64,000 nucleotides of DNA from contig NC_022111.1 of the NCBI RefSeq assembly GCF_000163055.2, positions 124,001 to 188,000 on the forward strand, read 5' to 3'. Positions within the stretch are counted from its first letter, which is position 1. Each line of letters begins with the position of its first letter. Source of the DNA: Prevotella sp. oral taxon 299 str. F0039 (GTDB lineage Bacteria > Bacteroidota > Bacteroidia > Bacteroidales > Bacteroidaceae). The position numbers and the translations under genes were made by a program. Below, in pieces: positions 45,076-54,824 of this stretch. The notes beneath the pieces were generated by a model that was not told where the DNA came from, ran no database searches, and was given only the letters and a program-made list of their open reading frames with translations.

Positions 45076-46479
45076 TTATATTCTACGTCCATGGAACTTT
45101 TTCTGCTTGTTCTCGTCCTGCTTTTGCTTCTGCTCAGCAGTAGGCTGTGTCTGTCCCGTTTTGAGTGGTTCTTTCACGTTCTTGGTAGCTTCATTCGTCT
45201 TGCCGTGGTTGTTCACGGCTACCTGTGTTTTGTGTTCTTCGGCTACGGCAACCACCTTTTCTTTGCCGGTTTCCTGCTTCTTGTCAGGATTCCACTTGTA
45301 AAAACGTGGGCGGTTCTGTTCCTTGTCCATGCGAACATAGGCGTTGAATGATTGTCCCTGTTTGTCCACCATATTCTTTAGATATAGTGTACGACCGCTA
45401 TCCAAAGCTTCACGTTGTTTTTCTGATAACTCCAAGCCGCAGAGCTTATAAGGTACGCCTTGCTGCAGTGTCTGCTGCTGGTGTTCCTTAAATCCACGAT
45501 TATTGTCAAAGATGAACTCAATGCCTTTCTTCTCTGCATTGACCTGAAGCGTGGCATTAAAAGACTTACCACTCTTAGCAGTCATACCTTCAACCTTTAC
45601 TGCTTTGCCCTCCACAAGTTCTTTGTACTGGGCATCAGAGAGCGTTATGCCCTTGATTTCCTTAGGGATGTTCACACGGTCGGCACGCAGGGCTATGATT
45701 TCATTCGTCTGCGGGTCAATAGAAACGAATGCAGAGAAAGGTTCGGCGTTCTTGGGTGTTACCTCGATGGTTTTACCGAGATTGCCCGTAGTGAGAAGTG
45801 CCTCCTTTTCTTCGGGAGAGAACTTGTAGCCCATATAGGGAAAGTCAAACTGTGGTTCTTTTCTCAAAGGATGAATTGCCAAACCGATATTGCCGTTATC
45901 GTCCGTACGGAACGTAAGGCGGGCTTCGGTGTAGATAGTAGTGTCTCCAATAGGTACGGCAATCGTTAAGAGATTACTCTTCTGCCAATTGAGCATTTTG
46001 TCCAATTCTCCGCTTTGTTCCAATCGCTCACGGGTAAGTCCGAGATTATCGAGTTGCTTCCAATCAACCTTCGACTCATCGATGGCAGTAGCATTCTTCT
46101 GCTGGGGCAGATAGTCCCCAAAGGGAATGCCCATCTCTGCCAGTTGCTGTTTGCTTTCGGGCTTCTCACGGCTTTGGAGCATGGTACGCAGGTTGTCCAC
46201 GCCCTGCTCCACATTGTCTGCCAATACCTTGTATAATCCGAAGTGAGTCGGGTTATTAAACTGTTTGAGGAAGTTGGTCATGAAATTCTTCAGAAGTCCG
46301 TCCTTGTTGTTGAACTTCAAGAATGCCGCTTGGTTGGCAGCGACAGCCTCTGTTGTTTTAAGGTTTCCCTTGTCGTCAATACCAGAAACTACGGAGAGTT
46401 TTCCTGCTTCCTTTTCGTTCTTTACCTCCGTGCGGTCTTCCAAGACCAGCACATAATTGTCATTGCTGTTTGATTCCAT
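45076..46479 (-). CDS. DUF4099/DUF3945-type conjugative-element protein
   Basis: The 467-residue product opens with a DUF4099-like part (about 35-260, including NPTHFGLYKVLADNVEQGVD and VPIGDTTIYTEARL). DUF3945-type repeats follow, each around an LSxxQxxxLxxGxxxxxxxM pattern (ITLSDAQYKELVEGKAVKVE, then LELSEKQREALDSGRTLYL). A basic, Lys/Gln-rich tail ends KKFHGRRI. Function unknown; it is a standard neighbour of topB in Bacteroidota elements, suggesting a DNA-processing role. A hairpin sits in its leader. Confidence 0.82.
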   Translation of the reverse strand: MESNSNDNYVLVLEDRTEVKNEKEAGKLSVVSGIDDKGNLKTTEAVAANQAAFLKFNNKDGLLKNFMTNFLKQFNNPTHFGLYKVLADNVEQGVDNLRTMLQSREKPESKQQLAEMGIPFGDYLPQQKNATAIDESKVDWKQLDNLGLTRERLEQSGELDKMLNWQKSNLLTIAVPIGDTTIYTEARLTFRTDDNGNIGLAIHPLRKEPQFDFPYMGYKFSPEEKEALLTTGNLGKTIEVTPKNAEPFSAFVSIDPQTNEIIALRADRVNIPKEIKGITLSDAQYKELVEGKAVKVEGMTAKSGKSFNATLQVNAEKKGIEFIFDNNRGFKEHQQQTLQQGVPYKLCGLELSEKQREALDSGRTLYLKNMVDKQGQSFNAYVRMDKEQNRPRFYKWNPDKKQETGKEKVVAVAEEHKTQVAVNNHGKTNEATKNVKEPLKTGQTQPTAEQKQKQDENKQKKFHGRRI

Positions 46480-46481
46480 TA

Positions 46482-46514
46482 CTTGATAATTTTTATGGTG
46501 ATATTGTTATCAAG
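46482..46514. promoter_or_regulatory. Inverted repeat just upstream of the DUF3945 gene
   Basis: CTTGATAA (46482-46489) and TTATCAAG (46507-46514) are perfect complements, ending two bases before the start codon on the minus strand. It could be an operator or leader hairpin for the DUF3945-topB-helicase operon. The rest of 46515-46712 shows nothing else that I can support. Confidence 0.45.
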
Positions 46515-46712
46515 CAGCTAAATTATAGGTATATGAAGCGATAAAAAAGTTTTCGGGAAAAACGGGAAATAAAGAGAATTTATGTGAAATAATTGTTTGT
46601 GTTCTGAAACACCATTACTTGTGCTTATAGAAAACCTAAAATGTCACTTTACTAAGTAATATATAAATTCTTTTTAGTGCGTGTCGTTTAATTCAGACAT
46701 TTTCTAATGGCT

Positions 46713-46925
46713 TCATCGCTGATGCCGTTTTCGTTCTTGCTTCGTATTTAAGTCTATCTCTGCGAATTTAGAGCGATCTCTATGCAAGTTAAGGTGATAT
46801 ATGCCACCAATAACCAGTTCAGATATGGCTGAAATATCTATATCCTTAATTTTTTTTCTCATAGATATTGACAAGAGATAATGTGTGCATTTCACGAAGC
46901 AGGGCCGTATGGACGGTGGCTTCAT
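46713..46925 (-). CDS. Possible small protein, unrecognised
   Basis: This 70-codon frame starts MKPPSIRPCFVKCTH, has a hydrophobic patch SELVIGGIYHLNL and ends in a basic tail (KQERKRHQR). A TACTTTTG box on the minus strand at 46947-46954 and a purine-rich GAAGGAA just before the ATG support expression. The box is part of a small palindrome (GCTAC AAAA GTAGC, 46943-46956). I do not recognise the protein; it could also be a leftover of a longer gene. Confidence 0.35.
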   Translation of the reverse strand: MKPPSIRPCFVKCTHYLLSISMRKKIKDIDISAISELVIGGIYHLNLHRDRSKFAEIDLNTKQERKRHQR

Positions 46926-46946
46926 TTCCTTCTGTAATTAATGCTA

Positions 46947-46954
46947 CAAAAGTA
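46947..46954 (-). promoter_or_regulatory. Possible -7 box for the 70-codon frame
   Basis: Reads TACTTTTG on the minus strand, matching TAnnTTTG, about 22 bases before the ATG at 46925. No TTG element at the usual distance was found. Confidence 0.35.
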
Positions 46955-46985
46955 GCTAAAATACAAAAAAAAAACGTTTTTTTTC

Positions 46986-47016
46986 TTGTTATAAACAATA
47001 ATTATTTGTATTTTCG
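46986..47016 (+). promoter_or_regulatory. Promoter of the RHS/T9SS locus
   Basis: TTG at 46986-46988, 20 bases, then TATTTTCG at 47009-47016 (one mismatch to TAnnTTTG). It would give a leader of about 50 bases before the ATG at 47073 and is the only candidate seen ahead of the locus. Confidence 0.45.
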
Positions 47017-47072
47017 CACTAAGCTTGCTACTATAAGTAAAAATTCCGAAAGATAAAAGAATTATTAACATA

Positions 47073-47522
47073 ATGATTAGAATGAACATGAGAAAATTTC
47101 ACTTATTGTTTTATTTGGCTTTGTCATCAGTCATATCTTCAGCACAAGACAGAATAGGGTATAGTTATGATGTCTTAGGTAATCGTGTAAAACGGGAAAT
47201 CGTTATGCCAGTTTCTAAAGCTATGGCAAAGCAGCAAAACTTTTCCTCTGACAATCAGAGTTTCTCTGATATGCTACGTGACCATTCTATAAAGATATAT
47301 CCAAATCCTACGAAAGGGGCTTTGAGAATATGTGTTTCCGGGCTAAAAGGAACGGACAAGTGTTCTTTAGAGGTTTACACGACTCTGGGAGTGCAAATTC
47401 TGGCGAGGAAAGTAGAGACTGATAATATCGATATTAACATTAGCAATCAGCCCAATGGAGTCTATCTTCTCCATATCACAATTAACGGACAATCAACTAC
47501 CTGGAAAATAGTAAAGCAATGA
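47073..47522 (+). CDS. T9SS type A sorting-domain protein with one RHS-like YD motif
   Basis: The 149-residue product has a signal peptide (about 4-23, LLFYLALSSVISSAQ), then a single RHS/YD-type motif (IGYSYDVLGNRVKREI, about 26-41), a linker, and a C-terminal T9SS type A domain (IKIYPNPTKGALRICVSG near 76, ending YLLHITINGQSTTWKIVKQ). Such domains send proteins through the type IX secretion system to the cell surface. The RHS gene starts inside its stop (ATGA overlap), so the two are translated together. It may help export or anchor the RHS protein; that is inference. Confidence 0.8.
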   Translation: MIRMNMRKFHLLFYLALSSVISSAQDRIGYSYDVLGNRVKREIVMPVSKAMAKQQNFSSDNQSFSDMLRDHSIKIYPNPTKGALRICVSGLKGTDKCSLEVYTTLGVQILARKVETDNIDINISNQPNGVYLLHITINGQSTTWKIVKQ

Positions 47523-50500
47523 AAAAGAATTTACTTCAAGCACTACTTTTTACTGTAGTAGCAGGTTTGGCGAGTACAATTTCTGCGAATGCTAGTAATG
47601 ATTCTATCAAAATAATAGCTAATCAAAAACCAATCCTGCTAGGGCGAATATATGATGAAATCCATATAGATCCTGATAAACCATTTGAACCAGGAGACCC
47701 CATTCGACCTGTTCATCCTATCGATCCTGAAAAGCCGATACTACCTATTGAACCTGGAGAGCCTATTTTTCCTAATCATCCTGATAAACTAATTGTACCA
47801 ATTCCACCAACGTCTACGTCTAGTACCTATGATGTTGGTACTCCTAAGGGAGCACTTAGTGTAAATAATTCAGGAGCTGCAGTTTATAGTATTGATATAT
47901 CTGCACCTAATGGTGGTAGCCTTACCCCTTCTATCGGTGTAAGTTATAATAGTCAGTCAGGTAACGGTTTGGCCGGTTTTGGTTTTAACATTACTGGTTT
48001 ATCATGCATTACACGTGGTTGCAAGGATTTGTATCATGATAAGCAAATTGCTGGAACTTCGTATGGTATAAGTGATGCCCTATTTCTCAATGGACAACGC
48101 TTGATATTGAAAACAGGAACTTATGGTTATAATGGCTCTACGTATACTCCTGAAGGCGATCCTTATACAATAGTAACCCTCCATAATAATATCAATACGA
48201 GTGCATGTTGGTTTTCTGTTGTTTGTGCTGATGGCAAGACTTATCAGTTAGGTAACACAAGCAATTCACGTTTGTCTTTTGTAAATAGAAAGAGTAAAGA
48301 ATGTATTGCTGCATGGTATATCAATCAAACTACTGATGTACATAGTAATTTGGTAAAGTACTATTATATAACAACGCATTATAACCTTCGACCTGTTCGT
48401 ATAGAGTATGGTCTTAATACAGCTAAGAGTCGCGGTATAACCAATTTAATTCTCTTTAGATACAGTGCTTTGCCAGATTCGTACGCTCGTCCATTTGCTA
48501 TTGGCGATAGGCAAGGTAAAATGAATGTTTATTTGTCTATGATAATAACGCAGACGAATGGTTCTGTTTTTCGCACTTATACATTTACCTATAATAGTAC
48601 GTCTGACGGAACCAAAGATAAGTACTATCGCCTTACTCAAGTAGATTTAGCTAATGGGGCAGGACGTAAGGTAGCTCCAATTAAAATTAATTGGGATTAT
48701 TTGCCTTCATTGGATATTTATAATACGAATTTAGACGTAGAGACAAATTCTCCTTCTAGCATGATCGAAGAGAGTGCCAAAACGTTTATTGCTGTAGATG
48801 TTAACAATGATGGAATAAGTGATATTATCCGTTTATCACCTGGTGCTTATGTGCAGCGCTATTATGGTGGTGAGGAAAGAGAAGGGAAGACATTCCTTTT
48901 TGTCAGTTTAAGCAAGAAAGATCCTTATGGTAATGTGTATTATCAGACGCCAAAACAATTTGATTTGAATCCATCATACTCTATGGATGATTTGAATAAT
49001 GTTATTGGTGGTATTCAAGCTATGGACTTCGATGGTGACGGTTACAATGACTTGATTATTCCATATTACTGTGGTGATAAGAGCAATTATGATGAAAGGT
49101 ATACCATCGTATGGGGTAAGAGTCTTGTGAATGGTGGTGGCTTCAGGGAGATTACCAGTAGAATGGTTAATTGTGACCATACTCCACTATTTACCACTTA
49201 TGACTCAAATGGTGATGGACGCGATGATTTATTCTATTTGGAGGATCGTGCTAAGGATGGCTATTACAATGGTGCCATTCTTCGTTATAAAGATCGTAAC
49301 AATTTGGATCCTACAAAATTTCAATTCAAATTAGATAGTGATCCAAAGAAGCTTTTTGTAGGTGATTACAACCATGATGGTCTTACTGATATCATTGTCT
49401 TCTACGATGGAGGTTATAAGATTTACTACAATAATGGTGGTGAATTATCTTCTACGAAATATACGGAATATAATTCAAAGAAGGGAACCAATCTTGGTGA
49501 TAAGCATCGTATTGTACAAGGTGACTTCGATGGTGATGGCATAACTGATTTTGCCTTCTTTCAAGATGACTGGAAATATGGTCTGGCCATCAATAATGGA
49601 GATGGTACGTTTACGGTCAATAATGAAGCTATTACTTTAAGTGCAACGGATCAGAATACGTATCAAGATAATGATCGTTTTAATATGGTGGCCTACGATT
49701 TTGATCATGATGGTAAATGTGACTTTGTGATTACCAAGGCTCATTACGCATCTTTTTACATGTATGAGAAATACGACTGTACTAAAACTCTTTTTGTTAG
49801 ATCTACAGGTACTGGATTCGAATTACACAAGGAATATGTTACACATCAGGAAAAAGATGCTGAACCTAATAATATATTCTTAGGCGACTTTACTGGTGAT
49901 GGTGATGTACAATATGCTTCATTCGGCAAAAACCTTCTTGTAGATAATGATAAGTCTGATGATAAGATTCATACTTATCGTAGTGGTTATAATTTAGTAA
50001 GCAAGGGCAAAATTTCTTCAATAACAGACGGTTTTGGTCTGCGGACTTTTATTCATTATAAGAGTGCAACAGAACCATCTGTCTATACTCAGACTGATTC
50101 TCATTCTTCTGCTTATCCTGTAAATAGTTATACTATTCCTGTACCATTGGTTTCTGAAGTTATTAAGGGTAATGGTGTTGCCGGTTCACAATTCATACAA
50201 TATCAATATGGCGATTTGAAGCTACATGTTGCTGGTAAAGGTATAGTAGGTTTTTCTTCAATGACTACTGAGAATCTTACCTTAGGCACTAAGGAAACAA
50301 CTACAGTAGATAAATGGGATACTGACAAGTGGATACCTCTTCAGACAACTACCACGTCAACAGTTGGTGGCAATTCTTCAAAGATTATTTCATATACAAC
50401 TATTGCTAACAATATAAATGGTCAAAATTATTATGCATATACTTCCCGAAAATCATTGACCGATTTGGATGGGAATACATCAGAAACATATACTACTTAT

Positions 50501-52816
50501 GATACTGCAAAGGGAGTACCTACGGTTGAAATCGTCAAAAATGATGGCGATAATATGTATAAGAAAGTAGTTTATAATAGCTATATACAGAAGATGAACC
50601 AGTGGATGCCTCTGAATGTTGTTAAATCACAAAAACATGAAGATGATTCTGAAGTAAACTCTTCTACAACTACATATACTTATAATGATAAGGGTGAGGT
50701 AATTAAAGTAGTTGCTAATGATGGGTCAACATTACCTCTCACAGTAAATACTACGTATGACGTTTATGGTAATGTCTTGACATCAACTCAGACTGGTAAG
50801 GGCATTGTTGCCAATACCGAGACGAATGTATACGATGCTTCTGGTCGATTTGTCGTTAAGGCATATGATAGTGTTAGTCCTCGAGTAACTACCTATACCT
50901 ATGACTTGTTTGGTAATGTTCTTACAGAGAATGATGAGACGAATAAGTCTCATATCCTGACATCTAAGCATGTTTATGATGGATGGGGAACAGAAATTAG
51001 TGAGACGAATTCTTTTGGTATTACTACTACCAAAGAAATGGGATGGGGTTCTAACTATGACAAGAAGTACTTCATCAGAACTTCTTCCACAGGAAAGCCA
51101 TGGGTTGCTGTATGGTTTGACAATGCAGGGCATGAAGTCCTTCAGGAGTCTGTTATGCAGAACACTAATGCTTACTCTCTGGCTACTACCTACAATTCTA
51201 AAGGACAGAAGACTAAGATTGAAGAAAAGACAGGTAAACTCACTCTTTCAGAAACATTTAATTATGATAAAAGAGGCCGTGTTACCTGTGATGTTAAAAG
51301 CTCTGGAAAATCCTCTACGTTTAGCTATGGCAATCGTAGTGTAACTGAAACAACCGCTGGTAGAAGTTATACAAAAGTTACCGATGCATGGGGTAATCTT
51401 GTCAAATCAGTAGATCCTGTTACACAAATCGACTATGTCTACTCTTCAACAGGTAAGCCTGCTGAGATTACAACCAATGGTGCCACAACCTATATCAAAT
51501 ATGATGAAGTAGGAAATAAAATTGCAGTTCAATCGCCAGATGCCGGCAATATCAACTATGAGTATGCTGCCGATGGCAAGGTGATGAAATTTACAGATGC
51601 TCGCAATATCACAACCACTTACACGTATGATGCCGAAGGACGACTTGCGTCAACCAAGGCTGGTAATACATTAATTACGAATACCTATGGTACATCGGGT
51701 AATTCTATCAACCATCTAGTAAAAACCACAGTAAATGATAATAGCGTAGAATATACCCATGACGAATTGGGCCGGGTAATTACCGAAACGCGAACAGTTA
51801 GTGGTGATGGAACGTATCAGTTTAAGTATGCATATAATGCAAACAATCAATTGGTACAGACTACTTATCCTGGTAACCTTGTTGTAAAATATACATACGA
51901 CAAGTACGGAAATAAGACCCAGACTACAGCAAATGATAAGATTGTATATCAAGTTGACAGTTATGATGGATTAGAAACCAAAACATCGTTCTTAAACAAA
52001 TATACGACAACGGTTACACTCGATTCTCGAGGCTTCAAGAGCGATATTGTTTTGAAGAATGGCAGTACTGTCCTCGATCAGTTTAAAATGAATTATGATG
52101 GGGCAACAGGTAACTTGCTTTCACGTACTCGTAATTCACTTTCTGAGGAAACATTTGGCTATGATAATCTTGATCGATTGGTATCTGTTAAAGTTGGCAC
52201 CAAAGAGATGATGCATATCAAATATGCCGAGAATGGTAATATTACTTTTAAGACTGGTATAGGTCAGTACTATTATGATGCAGAGCGTCCTCATGCGGTA
52301 GCATCGGTAGATAATACAGATAATCTTATTTCTACACAGGCTTGCATAACTCAATTTAATGATCTCAACAAGATTTCGTCACTTCAGGAAAATGATAAGG
52401 TTATGACCATTGATTATGGTCCAGATCTTGAACGTTGCTTTAGTATTTTGAAGCAAGGTAATATGAGTCTGCGTAAAGTTACCTATATGGGCGATTACGA
52501 GAAGGTCGTTGCTAATGGTGTCACTCGCGAATACTATTATCTGGATGGTGATGTCATTGTTGTCCGACAGAATGGAACTTTCCAGACATATCAGTCATTT
52601 AAGGACAACTTAGGTAGTATTTTGTCTGTTATTGATGAAAATGGCAGCAAGGTATTCTCAGCAGAGTATGATGCATGGGGTAAACAAACTGTATCAATCA
52701 ATACTATCGGCCTTATCAGAGGCTATGGTGGGCATGAGGAACGTATCAGTTTAAGTATGCATATAATGCAAACAATCAATTGGTACAGACTACTTATCCT
52801 GGTAACCTTGTTGTAA
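47519..52816 (+). CDS. RHS/SpvB polymorphic-toxin protein, truncated by a tandem duplication
   Basis: The 1,765-residue product has a signal peptide (1-25) and a Pro-rich linker (about 50-100, repeats of the DPxKP / EPGxP type). An SpvB-like N-terminal domain follows (YSIDISAPNGGSLTPSIGVS, then SGNGLAGFGFNITGLS). Seven calcium-binding FG-GAP/VCBS loops come next (DVNNDGISD, DFDGDGYND, DSNGDGRDD, DYNHDGLTD, DFDGDGITD, DFDHDGKCD and a variant), then many YD repeats to about residue 1700. It should form the large shell that carries a C-terminal toxin outside the cell. At residue 1740 it passes into the second copy of a 929-bp repeat out of frame and stops after 25 foreign residues. Confidence 0.88.
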   Translation: MKKNLLQALLFTVVAGLASTISANASNDSIKIIANQKPILLGRIYDEIHIDPDKPFEPGDPIRPVHPIDPEKPILPIEPGEPIFPNHPDKLIVPIPPTSTSSTYDVGTPKGALSVNNSGAAVYSIDISAPNGGSLTPSIGVSYNSQSGNGLAGFGFNITGLSCITRGCKDLYHDKQIAGTSYGISDALFLNGQRLILKTGTYGYNGSTYTPEGDPYTIVTLHNNINTSACWFSVVCADGKTYQLGNTSNSRLSFVNRKSKECIAAWYINQTTDVHSNLVKYYYITTHYNLRPVRIEYGLNTAKSRGITNLILFRYSALPDSYARPFAIGDRQGKMNVYLSMIITQTNGSVFRTYTFTYNSTSDGTKDKYYRLTQVDLANGAGRKVAPIKINWDYLPSLDIYNTNLDVETNSPSSMIEESAKTFIAVDVNNDGISDIIRLSPGAYVQRYYGGEEREGKTFLFVSLSKKDPYGNVYYQTPKQFDLNPSYSMDDLNNVIGGIQAMDFDGDGYNDLIIPYYCGDKSNYDERYTIVWGKSLVNGGGFREITSRMVNCDHTPLFTTYDSNGDGRDDLFYLEDRAKDGYYNGAILRYKDRNNLDPTKFQFKLDSDPKKLFVGDYNHDGLTDIIVFYDGGYKIYYNNGGELSSTKYTEYNSKKGTNLGDKHRIVQGDFDGDGITDFAFFQDDWKYGLAINNGDGTFTVNNEAITLSATDQNTYQDNDRFNMVAYDFDHDGKCDFVITKAHYASFYMYEKYDCTKTLFVRSTGTGFELHKEYVTHQEKDAEPNNIFLGDFTGDGDVQYASFGKNLLVDNDKSDDKIHTYRSGYNLVSKGKISSITDGFGLRTFIHYKSATEPSVYTQTDSHSSAYPVNSYTIPVPLVSEVIKGNGVAGSQFIQYQYGDLKLHVAGKGIVGFSSMTTENLTLGTKETTTVDKWDTDKWIPLQTTTTSTVGGNSSKIISYTTIANNINGQNYYAYTSRKSLTDLDGNTSETYTTYDTAKGVPTVEIVKNDGDNMYKKVVYNSYIQKMNQWMPLNVVKSQKHEDDSEVNSSTTTYTYNDKGEVIKVVANDGSTLPLTVNTTYDVYGNVLTSTQTGKGIVANTETNVYDASGRFVVKAYDSVSPRVTTYTYDLFGNVLTENDETNKSHILTSKHVYDGWGTEISETNSFGITTTKEMGWGSNYDKKYFIRTSSTGKPWVAVWFDNAGHEVLQESVMQNTNAYSLATTYNSKGQKTKIEEKTGKLTLSETFNYDKRGRVTCDVKSSGKSSTFSYGNRSVTETTAGRSYTKVTDAWGNLVKSVDPVTQIDYVYSSTGKPAEITTNGATTYIKYDEVGNKIAVQSPDAGNINYEYAADGKVMKFTDARNITTTYTYDAEGRLASTKAGNTLITNTYGTSGNSINHLVKTTVNDNSVEYTHDELGRVITETRTVSGDGTYQFKYAYNANNQLVQTTYPGNLVVKYTYDKYGNKTQTTANDKIVYQVDSYDGLETKTSFLNKYTTTVTLDSRGFKSDIVLKNGSTVLDQFKMNYDGATGNLLSRTRNSLSEETFGYDNLDRLVSVKVGTKEMMHIKYAENGNITFKTGIGQYYYDAERPHAVASVDNTDNLISTQACITQFNDLNKISSLQENDKVMTIDYGPDLERCFSILKQGNMSLRKVTYMGDYEKVVANGVTREYYYLDGDVIVVRQNGTFQTYQSFKDNLGSILSVIDENGSKVFSAEYDAWGKQTVSINTIGLIRGYGGHEERISLSMHIMQTINWYRLLILVTLL

Positions 52817-53667
52817 AATATACATACGACAAGTACGGAAATAAGACCCAGACTACAGCAAATGATAAGATTGTATATCAAGTTGACAGTTATGATGGAT
52901 TAGAAACCAAAACATCGTTCTTAAACAAATATACGACAACGGTTACACTCGATTCTCGAGGCTTCAAGAGCGATATTGTTTTGAAGAATGGCAGTACTGT
53001 CCTCGATCAGTTTAAAATGAATTATGATGGGGCAACAGGTAACTTGCTTTCACGTACTCGTAATTCACTTTCTGAGGAAACATTTGGCTATGATAATCTT
53101 GATCGATTGGTATCTGTTAAAGTTGGCACCAAAGAGATGATGCATATCAAATATGCCGAGAATGGTAATATTACTTTTAAGACTGGTATAGGTCAGTACT
53201 ATTATGATGCAGAGCGTCCTCATGCGGTAGCATCGGTAGATAATACAGATAATCTTATTTCTACACAGGCTTGCATAACTCAATTTAATGATCTCAACAA
53301 GATTTCGTCACTTCAGGAAAATGATAAGGTTATGACCATTGATTATGGTCCAGATCTTGAACGTTGCTTTAGTATTTTGAAGCAAGGTAATATGAGTCTG
53401 CGTAAAGTTACCTATATGGGCGATTACGAGAAGGTCGTTGCTAATGGTGTCACTCGCGAATACTATTATCTGGATGGTGATGTCATTGTTGTCCGACAGA
53501 ATGGAACTTTCCAGACATATCAGTCATTTAAGGACAACTTAGGTAGTATTTTGTCTGTTATTGATGAAAATGGCAGCAAGGTATTCTCAGCAGAGTATGA
53601 TGCATGGGGTAAACAAACTGTATCAATCAATACTATCGGCCTTATCAGAGGCTATGGTGGGCATGAG
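51810..53667 (+). repeat. 929-bp perfect tandem duplication inside the RHS gene
   Basis: Copy one is 51810-52738 and copy two 52739-53667; I see no difference between them. The junction shares a single G with the original border. Because 929 is not a multiple of three, the duplication shifts the frame by two. Removing one copy would fuse 47519 to 54813 as one 2,121-residue frame. Confidence 0.92.
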
Positions 53668-54813
53668 ATGCTGAATGAGTTCAACCTCATCAATATGAAT
53701 GGCCGTGTCTATGATCCTGTACTCGGTCGATTCCTGAGTCCAGATAAATACGTACAGGAAGGTGACAATAGCCAGAACTATAACAGCTATAGCTATTGTC
53801 TGAATAATCCTCTCAAATATGCCGATCCTAGCGGTGATGTATTTGTCCTTGACGATTTTATCGCAATAACTGCAATGGGCGCAATGATGGGTGCCATGAA
53901 TGCGGCTATGTCAGATAAGCCAATATGGAGAGGAGCCTTGCTAGGGGGACTTAGCGCAGCAGCAACTTATGGAATAGGCTCAATTTTTAATGGCGTTGGA
54001 ACTTTTGGACATGAACTGTTGAGAGCTGGTGCACATGGCTTATCTAGTGGTGTCTTTAATGCTTTAAATGGAGATAATTTCTGGAATGGATTAATTTCAG
54101 GAGCAGCTTCTTCAGGAATAGGGTCTTATGCACAAAGCATAAACTTAAACTCTGGACTTATGGTAGCTTCCACTACGGCAATGGGTGGAATCGTTGCCTG
54201 GGCTACTGGAGGAGATTTCCTGCAAGGGGCAATGCAGGGCATGATGATTGGTGTTTTCAATCATGCTATGCACGATGACCCGCCATCAGTTAGTACTCAA
54301 CAGGAAGACCAAAACTTAGAAATTATGTTATCCGATGTTATCGTAATAGGGAAAGCTCCGGCTTATGTTGTAAACTTTGCAAATCCTATTTTCGCACAAA
54401 GAGTATCTTTATATTCTATATCAGTCATAAAAATAAGTATGGCTGAGGCAGGAGTACACTCAGTGACAATATCAAGCACAGCAAGAACACCTGAAGAGCA
54501 AGTAAATGCGATGTATAATAATTTAAAAAATAAGCAAACATGTAATTATGCTCCTGCAGGTCGTGCAGTAGAAAGTCGATATCCTGACAAACAGGAAATG
54601 TTAAAAGAGATTTACAGACAAGGACCCAGTAAAGTGTCAAAACATTGTGCAGATTTTAGGCAACTTAATGTTATAGATATAGCTCCTAGTAGTGTCTCCA
54701 ATAGAGCAGCCTTTCATCATGCACTTCTGAATAATAGCAAAATATCCAGAGTGCTAGATCCATGGACACCCTCCAAGGACCCTGTCTTTCATATTGAGAT
54801 TCCACAACATTAA
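52780..54813 (+). CDS. C-terminal RHS part with an M15-like peptidase toxin domain (detached)
   Basis: This frame has only a TTG near its start and a stop at 52735-52737, so it is the separated end of the RHS protein. It repeats the last YD units, then shows the RHS core (DNLGSILSVIDENGSKVFSA, GRVYDPVLGRFLSPDKYV, NNPLKYADPSGD). A Gly/Ala-rich pretoxin region follows (about 355-475), and then a final domain of about 170 residues. That domain has SKHCADFRQLNVIDIA and the ending DPVFHIEI: the H...D...H zinc pattern of M15/VanY-type peptidoglycan peptidases. The preceding DPSGD is the usual RHS release site. Toxin activity against cell wall is inference. Confidence 0.8.
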   Translation: MVQTTYPGNLVVKYTYDKYGNKTQTTANDKIVYQVDSYDGLETKTSFLNKYTTTVTLDSRGFKSDIVLKNGSTVLDQFKMNYDGATGNLLSRTRNSLSEETFGYDNLDRLVSVKVGTKEMMHIKYAENGNITFKTGIGQYYYDAERPHAVASVDNTDNLISTQACITQFNDLNKISSLQENDKVMTIDYGPDLERCFSILKQGNMSLRKVTYMGDYEKVVANGVTREYYYLDGDVIVVRQNGTFQTYQSFKDNLGSILSVIDENGSKVFSAEYDAWGKQTVSINTIGLIRGYGGHEMLNEFNLINMNGRVYDPVLGRFLSPDKYVQEGDNSQNYNSYSYCLNNPLKYADPSGDVFVLDDFIAITAMGAMMGAMNAAMSDKPIWRGALLGGLSAAATYGIGSIFNGVGTFGHELLRAGAHGLSSGVFNALNGDNFWNGLISGAASSGIGSYAQSINLNSGLMVASTTAMGGIVAWATGGDFLQGAMQGMMIGVFNHAMHDDPPSVSTQQEDQNLEIMLSDVIVIGKAPAYVVNFANPIFAQRVSLYSISVIKISMAEAGVHSVTISSTARTPEEQVNAMYNNLKNKQTCNYAPAGRAVESRYPDKQEMLKEIYRQGPSKVSKHCADFRQLNVIDIAPSSVSNRAAFHHALLNNSKISRVLDPWTPSKDPVFHIEIPQH

Positions 54814-54824
54814 AACTTATATGT

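Noticed and set aside
46713..46925. Assignment of the 70-codon frame as a transposase remnant
   Set aside because: The basic tail looks familiar but no transposase motif or inverted repeat ends could be found; left as unrecognised.
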